Positions 12,719 through 26,518 of a stretch of DNA of 64,000 nt are shown here, piece by piece; the stretch's first letter is position 1, and every line of letters starts with the position of its first letter. The notes beneath the pieces are model-generated. The model searched no databases. It was not told where the DNA came from and worked only from the letters and a program-made list of their open reading frames with translations. The DNA lies in assembly GCA_000507305.1 (NCBI GenBank), contig DF240887.1, positions 33,020 to 97,019 of the forward strand, read 5' to 3'. Made by a program: the position numbers and the translations under genes. This stretch comes from Breviolum minutum Mf 1.05b.01 (taxonomy: Eukaryota; Sar; Dinophyceae; Suessiales; Symbiodiniaceae).

Positions 12719-14208
12719 CATATTGTAGTGTAAGTGTATTTCAAGTATTTCTTCTGTGACATTGTGCCATATTGTGGCACCAGGCCTCTAGGTGATATGA
12801 CCTTTGGATCGCGAGTTGATGATGCGCCAGCTTTTAGTACATGTCATTACATTTCAGATATGTTATCTCTCCCGTCGCTGCTGCTGCCCCTTGTCTTTGA
12901 GGAAATCTCAGCACATCGCCAAGTTCTTTTCACCGTCTGGTCTTGGCATTTCTGGATCTGCTTCTGAAGCCGAATGAAGCGGGTAGTAGTGGTAGCCATG
13001 GGATGTGAGGGGTAGCTTGCATCGCAGCCTTGTTGAAACAATGGCAGTGGCAACAATGTGGACGTAACGTAACGTGGACATATCATACATGCACAAAAAT
13101 TAGACACACTGCCAGAAATAGAGATAGAATGGTCCCTGGGCCCTGGGATGAGTTTTTTCGCGATAGAAATATATAATTTTAATATATATATATATAGTAG
13201 ATAGTAGATAGTAGATATAGTCGGTTCTGCAGTTTCGTTTTTGGAAGAATCAGGAAGGCATATGCAAAGCAAGCAAGGGGAAGGAAAGCAAACTAGTGTT
13301 TTCCTTGCCTTGGGGCTGGGGCAGCTTGGAAAGTGACCAAGCGATTTCTTGGGGGCCACTGAAAAAATGTAGGTGGCAAATTATTTGATCCCATGTGTCA
13401 GTTGCGAGGGCCATGCGCTTATTTTGAACATGATTAGACATCATCGTTGTCAAATATTCGGTATTCTTCATCATCATCATCATCACCATCATCATAATCA
13501 TCATCATCAATCGTTTTGCCGCTTAAGGTATTCCAATTGTTGCGGTTACCTTAGCCCGCTGCACTTGACTGGCGTCGTGTTTTTGTTTCTGTGCAGTGAC
13601 CATCACTTCTTATCACCGGAATGGATGAAAACAGTGCTGATGGCGCTTGGTTGCTTATATTGCATTTCACTTTCAGCATTTTGCAGTGGTAACTTCACAC
13701 GGCCGTTCGTGCACAGGTGGGCACACTGCAATACTGAGACTGAGGGCCTGGGGTTTCTCTAATAGCCAAAATCACTTTCATATGTCATATGCAGCCAATA
13801 TGATCAATATGTATGTATAGAGGCATAGAGGACAGGATTTTCAGAATGCAAATATTCACACTTTTTCACCTCAATTCCTCGGGCCGTGAGTTATGCACAC
13901 TTCTGCGTCTGGGGATATAAAAAGGATGGTGTGCACACTTCTTGTGGCCAAAAGCACTGATCTCGTGCAAGTTCATAGATTATATGTTAAAATATGTTCG
14001 ATTTATGGAAAGATCCTTGCGCTCTCCGGACATGAGGCGCTGGCCAACATGGGGTGCAATGGCGCTGGGCGCAGGTTGGAAAGTTTGGAAAAAGATGAAC
14101 GGTAATCAACAGAATTCAGTTCTGTCAGATTTAGATTTTCTGAAACTGAAACTAAAACTCAACAAACTGAATTCTTGGATTGGTTTGTTTGCACTGTGTG
14201 CTGGTATC
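12719..14208. other. Gene-poor stretch with microsatellites
   Basis: No convincing gene. An open plus-strand stretch at 12784-12967 after a CAG could be a last exon of the upstream gene. (CAT)n lies at about 13467-13512 and a (TA)n tract near 13175-13195. A possible short PPR-like exon lies around 14033-14080. Confidence 0.5.
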
Positions 14209-17200
14209 AGCCGTGAGAACTTGCAACTGTTGGAATTGGCATTGCGCCTCATGGCGCCAGGACGCACCTTGGTGCCCAAAACGGTCACCGCTGGAAGGTC
14301 AAGACGTGAGGACCTTGATGGTGGGGACTCGAGCTTGATTGCTTATGAGGGCAATCACAACACCAATGGTGACAAGGTTTCTTATTGTGAATGGGAATGT
14401 GTTGAAGTGATGTATTTGTTGAAGTGCTTGTTGAATTCTGTTGATAGATGGGGGTGTTCCTCTTTTTTTTTAGAAAGGAAATCCAAGACCCCCCGCATGA
14501 TTAGTGCAGTAATGTGTCAAAGCGATGAAAAATGACAGGACTGGCGGCAGGCCTTGGAAGCTTGGTTGTTTACGGGTGAGGTTAAAGGTGAAACCACATC
14601 TCTGTTTCGGACGTACTATGACGTACTCCACGGTGAGCATGATTCATTTCTCAATGCACCCAGGCAACTGTGACAGCGTCAGACGTTACCAATACAGTCG
14701 TCGCTTGCAATCGTGGACATGCATGGCAGCAAGCCTTGCAGCGTTTGCCCCGAAAGTTGGTGTTACTGAAGCACAGGCAGCCGGTGGTCGTGGTCAATGG
14801 AAGCCTCAATGCATGCTGCGAGGCTGCAGATATTACAGTCATGCAATCAGCTGCATCTGTAGGGTCCGCCACAAAGAAACTCAAGGTGAGAAGTCCTCTG
14901 CATGGCGGCATGTGCTGAACATTATGGAGGGTATGAGGCCACACAGTTCGCCATTGAAAGTTAGATTTGTCTCAGACCTGGCATGTTCAATAGATTCATA
15001 CTCTTAAACAGAGGAAAGATACAGTACTGTATCTCGAAGATGTATTCACATATGTGCAATGCACTCCACTTAGCGTAAGGGATCTTCAGGGTGCATATAG
15101 TGTAACAGGTAAGGGTACAACCTGACCCTCGGTTTGGGAGGTGTCAGGCCCTGGAGCCTAGCGAAGTGCTCCTTGGCTTGGCCACTGAGAAGGAAGATTC
15201 AATTGCCAACGTGGCAAATGTAGTTTCGTACGATGATTTCCTTCAGGATTTTCCAGATTGCTGACTTTTGATTCCCTTAGATTTGTGGGGGGACAAATCA
15301 AAAGGTACCCTTCAACGGAACTAGCAGAGATCACCTCCAGAAAAGCTACCTTTCTTATTCCACATCCTGAAATTATCTCAAATTTGCTAATGGAGAGTTT
15401 GTTTGAAACAACATGAGAGAATTGCGTACCAAACCACTGAGGAGTTTGAGTAGCCACTGCCGTGCTTCTGCTGCCAATCCTTCCCACAACGCCTGGTGCG
15501 CCTCCCTGGCGTTGGGCCAGATGACTGGCTGGGGCAACGCCCGGGCCTTAAAGCTATATTGGATCCGTGGACCTTTTCCAACGATGTGATTCAATGTTAT
15601 GCTGACTTTTCGTGTTTGGACTCTTAGTCGGGATATGTAGGGAGCTGATTCCGGTTCCATTTTTTTTTGAATTTCCACTTAGTTGAGGTGATTCTTTGCA
15701 ATATTGTGACCAGTGCCTTTGAGAAGGCAAAACAATGGGCGAAGGCGCTTGGTTTGTGACTCGGACGGTTTTAGGTGCTTTTCTGGTGCTTTTAGGTGCC
15801 TTTAAGGTTCTGTTCTTCTATGTTCTTCTTCTCCAAAAGCTAATTTCGCAGGTTTGTCATCAAGGATCTAGTTTCGCGGTGGTGTGGTTCCGTGTGCAGG
15901 GCAAGGGGCAAAGAAGTTCTGGTAAAGTAGATGAGTGTCCCCAGTACCATGCCTCAATGCAGATGAATGGATATCGGGTTTTGGTTTTGATCAGGTTAAT
16001 GTTGATGCCATCAGCAGGAGTTCAAGCAGATGCTCTTTGGCTTTTGCAGACTGATGCAATGGTCTCATTGTATATTTTGCGTTCCAAACCGGCTCGTTTT
16101 TTTTTTTTTGCATCCTTGGCATTTGAGGTCATCAGCTTCAACGCTTGCATCAGCGCGATGGAGAAAACTGTGCGATGGACTCAGGCGCTGGTGTTGCTCA
16201 GACACCTACCAGGCGCGTTACGCACGAACAGCAGCTGTTCTCAGCTGCAAGGTTTTCGTGATGCTTCAGATGAAGACTCGGCCACACCTTTTCACAACCT
16301 TGTCGGTGAGGCTCCCTTCCAGCATCGGAGGTGACATACAATGCATCCATCAGTGCCTGCACCTTGATTGCAGCCACTGGTGATGTACGAGGGCAAGGGC
16401 TTCTATGGTGAAACCATGTGAAACGCAATTTGGGACACATTTTATGACATTACTTTATGATACTTTATGTTTATATATTAGTCTTCAATGTCCAGAGTTT
16501 CGGATATCAGTCATCTTTTTCTTGAGACCCCATTCTTCCTTACCCTAGGGACCAAGACGTCTTCAAAGGAAAAAAGAGGCGACAGAAAAGGCTTTCACAA
16601 CCTCTGAGCAAAAATCATCACACGTAGCACCTGCACCAGAGAGCTTGCAACATTTCGTAGAACATACAGTACGGTAACTCAATGCAATTCATAGGCTTCG
16701 CTTCCAAGCTTTGGAATTGAATTTGCCTTGTTTTCATTACCACAATGTCACAAAGCACTTGCAGCAAGGCTTCTCTCATGACACATTTTGGGTGACTCTC
16801 AATTCAGAAGACCCCTTGACGGTTTGCCCACCAACACATTTGTCATCATTTACCCATCACTTCTAACATCCAAAGGCCCAACTCGCTCTGGCGTCTTGAG
16901 GTGGTGGCGCAGGTCAATGGCAATGGGCTTTGCATTTGCTTTCAGAAATGCTCCCTGGCTGCACTGCTTCAGAGCCGACAGGGCCGACAGGCTCTGGCTG
17001 CCTTTGGCCGTCCCACCTATGGTTTCAGTTTAGCTCATCTTCTGTGACAGGGGTGCCAGTGACAGACGTATACACTTCGAAAGGTGATTTCCTTAGCATG
17101 ATTGATTTCTGCAGGAAGGCTGTGAAGATCGAACAGGGTGTGGTGTCGTTCAATGCCGCCCTGTCCGCATGTGGCAATGCTTCCGAATGGCAACTGGGCT

Positions 17201-18378
17201 CAGCCGTGTATCTGTAGGAGTTGGGTAGCGTGATGATGTATGATGGGAATGTGCGAGGCCATGTTTTGAAAGTGGGAGGGTAGGCCTCAGCAACTGCCGA
17301 TAGGCAACTAGCAATGCTACTGCTTGGCAGCTTTTCAGAGTTTCTGGGTGGCAAAGTGGTGAGGTACTGGGCTGTCATGGGTTGGGTAGACAGAAAGCAA
17401 AAATCATTAAGGAATACGCAGTAAGGCCTATAAGAAAGCCTACACCTCTTATATGTACCTTTACCGAGGCTGCACTTGCGAGCCACTGTGGTGACTGCAA
17501 CTGCAGCTGTGAGCGCATGTGCTGATGCAACAGCATGGCAGGCAGCCCTGACCGTTCTGAGTGACTTCTCTGCTGTAAAAGTGAAACTCTCATCGATCCT
17601 TGGCTGTTGGGACAAAGGAGTTGCAGATGGGGGCGGTGACGAAGACAATCCTGGGACTGAATATCTGATTCACTTGCATCAGAACAAGTTGTCAATTGGT
17701 AGTCATTTAAAGTCATTTAATCTTGACAGCCCGGATCCATGCTGTCCTGTTCTGGCTTGCCGAGGGCAACCTTCAACGCACTTCTGTCAACCTTTAAGCC
17801 TGAATGGCGACGTGCTATGGATGCGTTACTGGGCAGCGTTTCATGAATTTCGTAAACATTTACAGTTGTTTAGCGATGCAGGAAGCGGCTAAAGTGACTT
17901 GACTCAGGTTTCACGAATTATTTGCAACTGTGAAGCCAGAGATTATCTCAGTAAACGCAGTGGGGAAGCTCAACTTGGCCAATTGCTGCATATGGTTTCC
18001 CCCATGTTTTGTACATATCAACCATGGACCAACCTCATCGACCCCTAGGTGGTCACAGCCTGTGTGCGTGGTGATGTTTGGAGCCTGGGCTTGGGAGTGT
18101 TGGCGGAGGGAAGGCATCATCTTGGACTGCAACTCAGCCGTGTGAGCTACAATGCATTGGGCAGCTTGACCGGCAGTTTTTGGAGACTGTGACCTAGTCT
18201 TACCCACACCTATGACAATCCAGAATGGCAAAGAAGGCATGTTGTTGTTGTTGTTGTTGTTGTTGCTGTTGCTGTTGCTGCAAAGAGGGGGAAGTGGTGT
18301 TTTACTTCTATACATCCAACACTTAGACCCTCAGCATGAATTGTGTTTGTGATCGACTTGTTTATATGAACAACTGGC

Positions 18379-18462
<84 letters not shown>

Positions 18463-18465
18463 AAG

Positions 18466-18551
<86 letters not shown>

Positions 18552-18555
18552 TGNC

Positions 18556-18639
<84 letters not shown>

Positions 18640-18642
18640 AAG

Positions 18643-18734
<92 letters not shown>

Positions 18735-20960
18735 TGATGATGATGATCCTAATGATGCTGATTGACTTCTGGAGGTCAGGCATTTTGGACTGCGGATCTA
18801 TTCAATCAACGAATTAATCATTGAATTTGGCATTGAATTGACGTTTAACACCTAATGCACCAGGCATTTGCCTCGTTTTGAGGCTGCGGGCAGCTTCAGT
18901 GGTTGCAATCTGTCCATCTTCTAGCATTTGGGCAGCATTTTGAGCATCGCCGTATCGCAACGGAGGTCGACACTAGAGGGACTAAAGACTCTAGACTAAC
19001 GATGCGTCTCAATTAAAAACTATTATCATGAAAACCTGTGAATAACATGAATTTGGATGAGGAACATATGCAGCACCATGGTCTACGCTTGGACCATGCT
19101 ACCTGGGGTTCTTTTGGTGGGGCTTTGCCCTGGGCCCGTGGAGCCTACATAGCCTTGACGACATTCGTGGCACGGCTGTTGCGCCCTGATGCGTTGGCAT
19201 GTAGCGGTGTGGCGGTGGCTTGTGGTGAGACCATGCAATGGGAGAGGGCCACGCAGATGACAGAAAACGATCTGGTGAGCATTTATCAAAAAGCTGGTAG
19301 ATGGAACCTGAGCATGAACTTGGAGTGTTTTTTGCATGTGGTTTTAGATGTTTTTCGGAATGAGTTAGGTCAAGTCCAAAAAGTTCTGGCACTTTGATGA
19401 CGTTTGGTTAATTAGTCTTGCTTCTTGTGGTGTATGTTTTTGGATGTTTTTGGTGTTATGGTTTTGGTCCGGCAGTATTTGTGACATGTCCTGTGGGTTG
19501 TGTTGTGATACCAAAATTTGTTGAGTGCATCCTGGCCATCCTGGCATCAAAGCGCTGTGTATACGCACTGCTCCTTTCAAAGCCACACTTTTTTTTTGCA
19601 GGTTGCATGCCCCTGGCAGCCGATATGTTCTATTGAAATCAGATGAAATCAGGTAGTGCAGTTCTGCTTTAGTTTCAGCCCAATGGTTTTTGCGGACTTG
19701 CAGGTTGGAGGCACTCTTGGCATCTGAAACTGGACATCAACTGGATTTGGTATCCATGACTGCCGCCACCAGTGCCATGGAGAAAGCGTGGCAATGGCAG
19801 AAGCTTGTTTGGAAAGATGATGAAAGATGTGTTGACGGCCCAGGAACTGGATGCATGGCATGGAAAGACACTCCCAATTTGTTTGGTTGGCCAAAGCCAT
19901 CTTCATAATCAGACCTCAGGGTTGTTTCACGAAGCGCTCACTCTTGAGCATGGAAGCAAAAAGGTTCAAAACTGACAAAGAAGTAATTTAAGTAGTCACA
20001 CATACACACATGTGTAGAATCTTGCAAAAGTATACGCATATATATAATATATATATATATATATACCACACTCGACATACTACTTTAATGTATCTAGATT
20101 CATGGCAGGCCGGTGTCTTTCTCTGGGTTTTTCTGTGCTCCAGGCGTGGCGTGCAAGTCGTGGAGGACCTGCGCAGTGCGTCGGTGTTAGGTACCTGGGC
20201 CCTGAGTGCCGCCTGTAGCGCCTGCGAGAAGTGTGCCAGGTGGGAGGAGACAATGGCACTGCAGCAAGCAGGACATGATCTAAGGGATGGTGATGTCATC
20301 TATGCTTGTAGCTTGGAAATGCTTGGAGAAAGGTGTGAAAGGAAATGAAAAGTGATTCAAACCTTTGGGGGTTTGAACTAAAGAATAGATGATTAGATCA
20401 TCATCGAATCAGCGGCAAACCTCGTTTTCTGTTTTTATCCTGGATATGTGTAGCATCAAGTTCCAAATCTAGCATTTTATTTTCCCCTTGATCTAGCCAG
20501 GGTGTTCTGCACCTTTTTCATGAAAGGTAATGCTGTCTTGAGTTCTTTAGAGAAAGCTTACTGCTGGTCGCGTGCGTTCAGCTATCTGGAGACCCTTCCC
20601 TTTGCAGACGTGGTCAGCTACAGTGCGGTGGTGAGTGGCTGTGAAAAGATGGGGCTATGGCAACGGGCCATTCAGATCTTGGGCCATCTGAAATTTCGGG
20701 AGGCAGGAGATGACACGGAAGAAGGGGGTGTGGGCTGGAAACTCATATGCTGGGCATCACCCAGGAAGGTGGGGTATCGTCAGCACACCGTTTGGTTTGT
20801 TTGTTGGAAAAGTCTCATAGAAAATACCATTTGTCCTGCATAGGTTCTTCCCAATTTGTTTACTTTTGGTGCGGCAATCAGTGCGTGTGAGAAGGGCGAG
20901 TTGCTGAGTGCTGCAGGTTCGGCATGGGTAGTGCAGGTCGACAGGAGGATGTGAGTTCTA
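14209..20960 (+). CDS. Pentatricopeptide-repeat (PPR) protein, many short exons, partly decayed
   Basis: PPR proteins bind single-stranded RNA, usually in organelles. Exons each carry about one 35-residue repeat with the N-A-x-I-S-A-C-E-K...W-x-x-A-L signature: [17 protein letters not shown] (15687-15758), [17 protein letters not shown] (16128-16212), [17 protein letters not shown] (16331-16381), [17 protein letters not shown] (about 17115-17214), [18 protein letters not shown] (17469-17574), [19 protein letters not shown] (19150-19274), [16 protein letters not shown] (19704-19815), [18 protein letters not shown] (20144-20280), [20 protein letters not shown] (about 20610-20700) and [20 protein letters not shown] (20844-20918). 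Weaker copies lie at 14209-14299, 14539-14575, 14677-14885, 15141-15230, 17770-17840, 17935-17970, 18049-18120 and 18132-18175. Acceptors are mostly AG before G. I cannot fix a start, and some repeats run into stops, so this may be a decaying gene or two adjacent ones. Confidence 0.65.
18241..18282. repeat. (GTT)n/(GCT)n microsatellite
   Basis: GTT triplets followed by GTTGCT alternation, inside a presumed intron of the PPR gene. Confidence 0.9.
18379..18757. repeat. Compound (GAT)n-(GAC)n microsatellite, duplicated around one N
   Basis: The order is about 80 bases of GAT, AAG, then about 85 bases of GAC; a single N lies at 18554; then the same GAT run, the same AAG interruption and the same GAC run follow. 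The mirrored structure around an unknown base suggests an assembly join rather than a true duplication. Poly-Met, poly-Val and poly-Ile frames over it are not genes. Confidence 0.95.
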
Positions 20961-21420
20961 TCATATAATTAACTTATACAACTGGTCCCAATCAGTGCGG
21001 GATTTCTGACATCAGCATGTTAAGAGTGAAGATGATTGATTTTACGCTCCTTCCGATTCCTTCCCGATGTGTGCTCCTGCCCGTGCTAGGTGAATCGCCA
21101 GGCATATTGTGAAGAGGAATATTTTTCAAGCCGCATGCCCGCAATGGCTTCAAGTACTGTATCCCAGTGCAAAAGGTGATTTTCATGGCCGATGACCATG
21201 CTTCTGATGTGATGGGGCTGCAGTGCTTCTATTGCGAATAGTGGACTGTGGAGTAGTCAGATGAGAGGCCATCATAACATGTCATAGCAAGAGGACTCCG
21301 AGATGAAGATGTCGGTAGATGCAGCTGGGATCGATGCGGAAAGTACATCGCAGGCGACAGCAGATGGATGTTACTGAACTGTACTGTTTCAACGAAGAAA
21401 TGCCTTAGACAAGTCTTGCC

Positions 21421-21717
21421 ATGGCTCTGGAAGAAGATGGACTTTCCATTGATTTCAGGGCATTGGCAGAGAACAGGAAGCGGGCGAGTGGTCAAAAGTA
21501 TTCAAAGGTGGTGATGTGGGACTTTCCCATGAATTCACGTTCCCAAACAGATGCACTAGCTGAAGAGATCGATCCAATAGCCTCCACAGGCAAAATGAAA
21601 AGTAGACTGCCAAACAGCCGTCACCGAATCGAGGTGGAAAAAAGGAGCACCATGAGAACAATCAACTCTTACTCCGGAAAAGTTGAAAAAATTGGGTTTT
21701 CGGAGTTGGTTTTCTGA
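21421..21717 (+). CDS. Hypothetical protein, 98 aa, uncertain
   Basis: An ATG-initiated open frame with a soluble, charged composition (for example DFRALAENRKRASGQKY) directly before the segmental duplication. No family recognised, no splice context established; it may be a chance frame or one exon. Confidence 0.25.
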   Translation: MALEEDGLSIDFRALAENRKRASGQKYSKVVMWDFPMNSRSQTDALAEEIDPIASTGKMKSRLPNSRHRIEVEKRSTMRTINSYSGKVEKIGFSELVF

Positions 21718-22879
21718 AATTTCCGAAATCGAGAATGGAAAAGGACTGGAATGCATCTTTTTTAACCTTACTATTGAAATCTATTGAATCATTCTTTTCA
21801 ACTTTGGAGGATTGCGGATAATTTTTTTTTTTTGTGTTGATTCATTCTATTGGCAATACAAATTGTGCTTCGCGGTGTTTCCTGTCTTGAATGATCCCAT
21901 CTGGATGGCGTTGACACTTGAGTCATTGCAAATTCTTGGCTCAAAGGCGTCGCCGTAATGACGGGCGGGGCCTGTTTTGATTGTTATTATATGAATTTTG
22001 ACCCTCGAGCTGAATGAGGACCACAGACGGTTTTAATGCGGCAGAGTCTTACTTCAATCCAACAGATTCCGTAGCTGCTGCTATCCTGTGCGAAAGGTTG
22101 TCCCTCTGCACTGACCTTGTGTTGGAAACTTCAAGCTTGACAGACACCTTACCTGACCCAATTTTGCCTGCCGAGGTCCAGCATGTGGTGAGTCCTGAGA
22201 ATGCATTTGACTTGCAAGCATATCAATGCATAGATGGAGTTGGATGGATTATGATGAATGCAGACCAAGATGCGTGATGATACCAAAACGGAGCCAGCAG
22301 AAACTGAGAATGGACCAACATGTCGGCATATCATATCACTTGCGGTCTTGAACTTCAAAATCTTCGTCAAACATGTTCCGAGGGCATGGGTGCCACAGGA
22401 ATGTTGCCTGCGCCTGCGAAATTATGCCGCAAACGTCGTTTGGTTTATATCAATGTCAAAAGACCGTAAAAGTCCTTTCAGATGGAAAACTGTGATTCCA
22501 GCAGCAGCCAGCTTTGGGAAACGAGTGTTTCATCACAACCGTTGTGTGCAAAAATCACAGATTCAGTTTGAGTGCTGACACCACAGATGCCACTTGCCGT
22601 CGGCACGGAAATCCACAATTGTACAGATGAGTTGCAACAGCGAGTTGAGCACGTCGTTGCAGATCTTGGCCCTTGGCCGGCGTATGCCCAGTTTGAGTCT
22701 TAGGATGAGTCTAAGGCAAAAGAGGACCGACTCCAATTCTGGTCTCTACACTTGAACGAGGTCTTTCCGAAATGATGCACACTGGTGAAACAGTTGTGAT
22801 CATCAATCATCAAAGCATCGAGTGCCGCCGCTAAAGTGCCCAAAGCATCCCGAACCAATTGTGTGGGTTTCCAGAGGCC

Positions 22880-23000
22880 TTGCCCATGCAACCCCCACTC
22901 ATTTTCAGTGGGGCGCCCAACTTGGGTTCCTGCATGTCATGTACGGAAAGCCATTAGGGCTCACTCTTCCCTTCGCAACCAACACATCTGTGGGGCCGTC
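22880..23000 (-). pseudogene. Shortened copy of minus-strand CVGCEGK exon
   Basis: The minus strand reads CVGCEGKSEP and then diverges. It matches fuller versions at 41560-41709 and 42440-42591 but lacks their middle part. It is probably a degraded copy of a CxxC exon of the minus-strand family. Confidence 0.35.
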
Positions 23001-23667
23001 GTGGAAGCCTTATTCTGCCAGTGGGGCCCAGTGGGCATGAGGGCCCAAGCCTTTTCCCCCTGATCCTAGAGACGTATATTGCTGACAGTAGCACAGCTTG
23101 ACCTATGTGCATGGCTTTACAATGTTGGGAATCAGAGGTCCTGTATTTGCTTTGCATAGTGGGTGCTGGAAGCTAGATCATGGACTCATTCTGGACCCCT
23201 TGCACGGGCATAACGGCATAATGCCTTTGCCGCGTAGCGCTGGGGCCTTAGTTCTGTTTGCTTTCTGGGAAGCACGCAGCTACTTCCATTTCGCCACGTT
23301 TGACAAGGGATCACTTGAGCAGTAGTGGCTTGAGACAGGAGTAATTGGCATTTGGAAAAGGAGCTCATTGACTTTCCACCACTAAAGCAAGTCACGTTCG
23401 CTTTACACACTTGAAACATGACCCTCTGCTGCATAGATTGCAACAACGGTTTTGAAGCCCTTGATCGAAACAGACGGCAGCATTTTGCATAGTTTGGCTA
23501 GTTCAGCACCCCATCATACCAGCCGCGGACATGTCTGTCTGTACTACGAAATTCCCCGAATGTCAGAGAAGTGTCACTGCGGCTCAACACCCAGTGATTT
23601 CAAACAGCCAGCTGGAACTTGTCTTTTAGAAATAGTTTCGGTGACTCATCCTTCCTTGGTCAGCAAC

Positions 23668-23767
23668 CTGTGGGACGGCGTGTTTGTCCAAGAGTACATT
23701 CCATATGCACCTACATGCAGCATTTGCCTTTTGTGGTAGGATCTCTTTGTCGTGTCTTGGCACGATT
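23668..23767 (-). CDS. Minus-strand unknown-family exon W2, copy A
   Basis: A 100-nt exon between an AAG acceptor and a GT donor on the minus strand. It reads SCQDTTKRSYHKRQMLHVGA and continues to a Trp-containing end. The same length, frame and splice sites occur at 40509-40608 and 43234-43333. Its partner exon W1 is damaged here, so copy A may not be functional. Confidence 0.5.
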
Positions 23768-25289
23768 CTTGCAGTTGTCACGAGGGCTGAATCATCTTTC
23801 TGTCGGTCCTCACAGCTGACACCAGCACAGTTTGATCCAGATGTGTCTCTGTGACCAGAATGGCACATATTCTTAGTGTAGCAGTTGCTGCCAGGTTCGA
23901 CATGCTGGTAGCAGAGCAGGGCCAGATGTTGGACACTGAAAGGACAGACACTGAAAGAACTGCACAGCCTCCAGCAAGATCTGAATGGAGCAGCTAACAT
24001 GTTCTCTTCCTTGTCGCCAATGAGAAGCAAGGAATCAGTGACTGGTGGCTTCATGGTGACGCCATTGGTGCAAAGTCAATTGCAAAGTGTTGTGGTCAAT
24101 GCAACTGGGCGCTGTGATAAAGTGCTGAGCGGCTTATCAGAAACATTCACGAGGCACGTGTTGACGATGACGATTCATCCGGAAGCCCCAGACGCCTGTC
24201 TCTCATGTCTTGGTCGAAATCAGGTCGCTATCATATTTCCACCTTTGGCATTGGTACGAAACCATTTTGAAGCCATGCGCTCCGAGCAGTTTGGCACTGT
24301 TGGGATCAAGTGATGGCTGGCCTATCAAAGAAATTTGTACCGGTACACATGCGGATGAATGGCAAAAGCCACTCAAATTTTCTCAGAGGACAGGGGTACT
24401 CATCAACAGGCTACTAGTCGACACATTTTCGCCGCCACTCAAACATTCTAGAAACTTGAAAATAATCCCAAATAAGTCTAAAAACTTCAGAATCGTTCCC
24501 AAAACACATCGAAAACTGCTTCAAAATAGTTGCAGAAAATCCAAATACTTCGGAGCAAAAGCTGACAAAAAGCTGCGAAGCTGACCAGTAGCCGTTTGAT
24601 GAGTACCCCTGCGATGCAGCTTGCCGTTGGCACGGAAAAACTCAGTTGGCACGGAATGCCACTTGCCATTGTCGTTGGAGATCTTCGCCCATGCCCAACC
24701 TGTTTGCCAGGCTTCCATGCGACAAACAATGGATCACCTGCCATAGTTTACAAAACATGAGTCATAGCAAGGCACATGAACACAAGACTGTCAAAAGGAC
24801 ACTCTGCATGCGGAGCAAAGGGGAGCAATCCGTTCAGATCTTGGGTTTCTGTTTGTTATTCTTGGGTGTCACCAATTTGGTGTAAGGGGAAAGCACTACA
24901 GATGCCAATAATTGCGGTTGGCGCAAGGATATCCACACTCAAATGAGCTGCAAGTCAATTGAACACATCTTTGGAGACCTTCGCCCACAGCCAGTGTGTG
25001 CCGGGCTTGTGTGCAGCAAACCATGTGGGCACCTTCAATGAGTTGAACATATTGAGGAACATGAACACTAGCCTCTCGGCTGGATGTAGAGAAAAGGGGA
25101 GAGATCAGCTCAGACCTTGCGTTTCCTTCGTATTTTTCTTGGTGTCAATCGCAAGTTGCCATGGTAGGATTAAATCAGGGCTTTGTAACGTCGCACCTTT
25201 TGGGATTGGCTAGCCGGCTAGCCATACCTCCTTTCCCTTTAGAGTAGTCTGCAAAAACGTAATCAGCTTGCAGATCCTGCCGCAGTTAC

Positions 25290-25512
25290 CATAGTTGGTA
25301 CCAGGAGAAAGGGGTGCCTCAATTTCGATCTGCGACACCCTCAGAAAACTGATTGTAGGCTTGACTGCAGCGAAGAAACCAGTTTTGTGCTTGTTTTCGT
25401 CGTCGTGCTGAAGTTGCTGGATCTTTCGTGGGCTGCCCGTACACCAGGTTTTGCAAACCAAAGCTGATGACTCAATGACACGTGTCTGGCAGTTTGCAGC
25501 CAACAGGTGAGC
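25290..25512 (-). CDS. Minus-strand unknown-family exon V, copy A
   Basis: A 223-nt open exon bounded by AG and GT on the minus strand. It begins AHLLAANCQTRVIE and contains CKTWCTGSPRKIQQLQ and TGFFAAVKPTISFL. The paralogue at 47017-47239 has identical length and boundaries. Several Cys differ between copies, and most nucleotide differences change the residue, which suggests relaxed or diversifying selection. Confidence 0.5.
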
Positions 25513-26518
25513 CTCACCATGGGCTTGCAACATCCAAGATGGATAAAGAGATATAAAGAGAAACAAAATGGATCAACATGTTGTCAAGGAGCTGAATCCC
25601 ACTTGCCACTTGGCAAGGTTCGAAGTTCCACATCCAATTCCTTCCTAATTGTCTTAGTCATAGTCGTGACTGTCATGGCTTAGAAATTGCATGGCTGTCC
25701 CTCGCAAGAGGGCCCAAGTCATCTAAGTTTGCGCATCCGTCACTGCTCCAGCCAAATGCAGCTAAGTCGCTTCTGGATGACTTGTTTGACAAGAAACCAC
25801 GAGGATGAGGGCGGCATACAAGCAAGTTTTTCTGGCATCACAAGAGGGCCGGTGGCTAGTGATGCAAGAGCCAACGCAGAGAAACGATCCTGGTAGTCAA
25901 ATCAATATTTGGCTTCTTGAAAAGCAAGGTTGCCGAGGTTGTGAAAGGTTAGCCTGATGACCATGGCAGGCCTAACACCATGGCAAAACCTGGAGGACCA
26001 AGAAATGGTCGGCAAGCGGATGTGGGCGGATGTGGTCGGCAAGCGGATGACAGCTGAGGGACTTTCATCGATTCTGAACCTGCAGGCGTTGCTGTGTTGC
26101 TCAAGTGCGAGGTCGCAGGCAGTCACTACACGTTTCAGATGCCCTTGCCTATTTTGAAGAAGGAAGGTGTCCAACCCACGAAGCCATTTCTTTTCCTCTG
26201 GCGGTCAGATGGCAGGCATCTGAGCAGTGTTCAACATGAAGCCGTTTTTCGTGTTGGATTTTTGTCAACTTCAGAGAAGATGCTAGCAGCAATCAGATGA
26301 GTTCAATGCAGCTCGCTTTTGTGGGTGAATGTGGTTTCACAGAGTACGCCACACTGTTCTAGAGCCAAGGATTGCTCAACCAAATATTTGCTGAACATGT
26401 TCCGTTCCCTTATCAGACTGTGACTATGGCAGTGCTTTGGCTACTGTCATGGCAAGGATGGTAGTGCAAAGTTTGCCACAGGGTTGCCACTAGCCCGGTG
26501 TTCGCTTGGAAACGTCAC

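Noticed and set aside
18331..18817. Poly-Met, poly-Val, poly-Ile frames of about 150 aa
   Set aside because: Pure readout of the GAT/GAC microsatellite.
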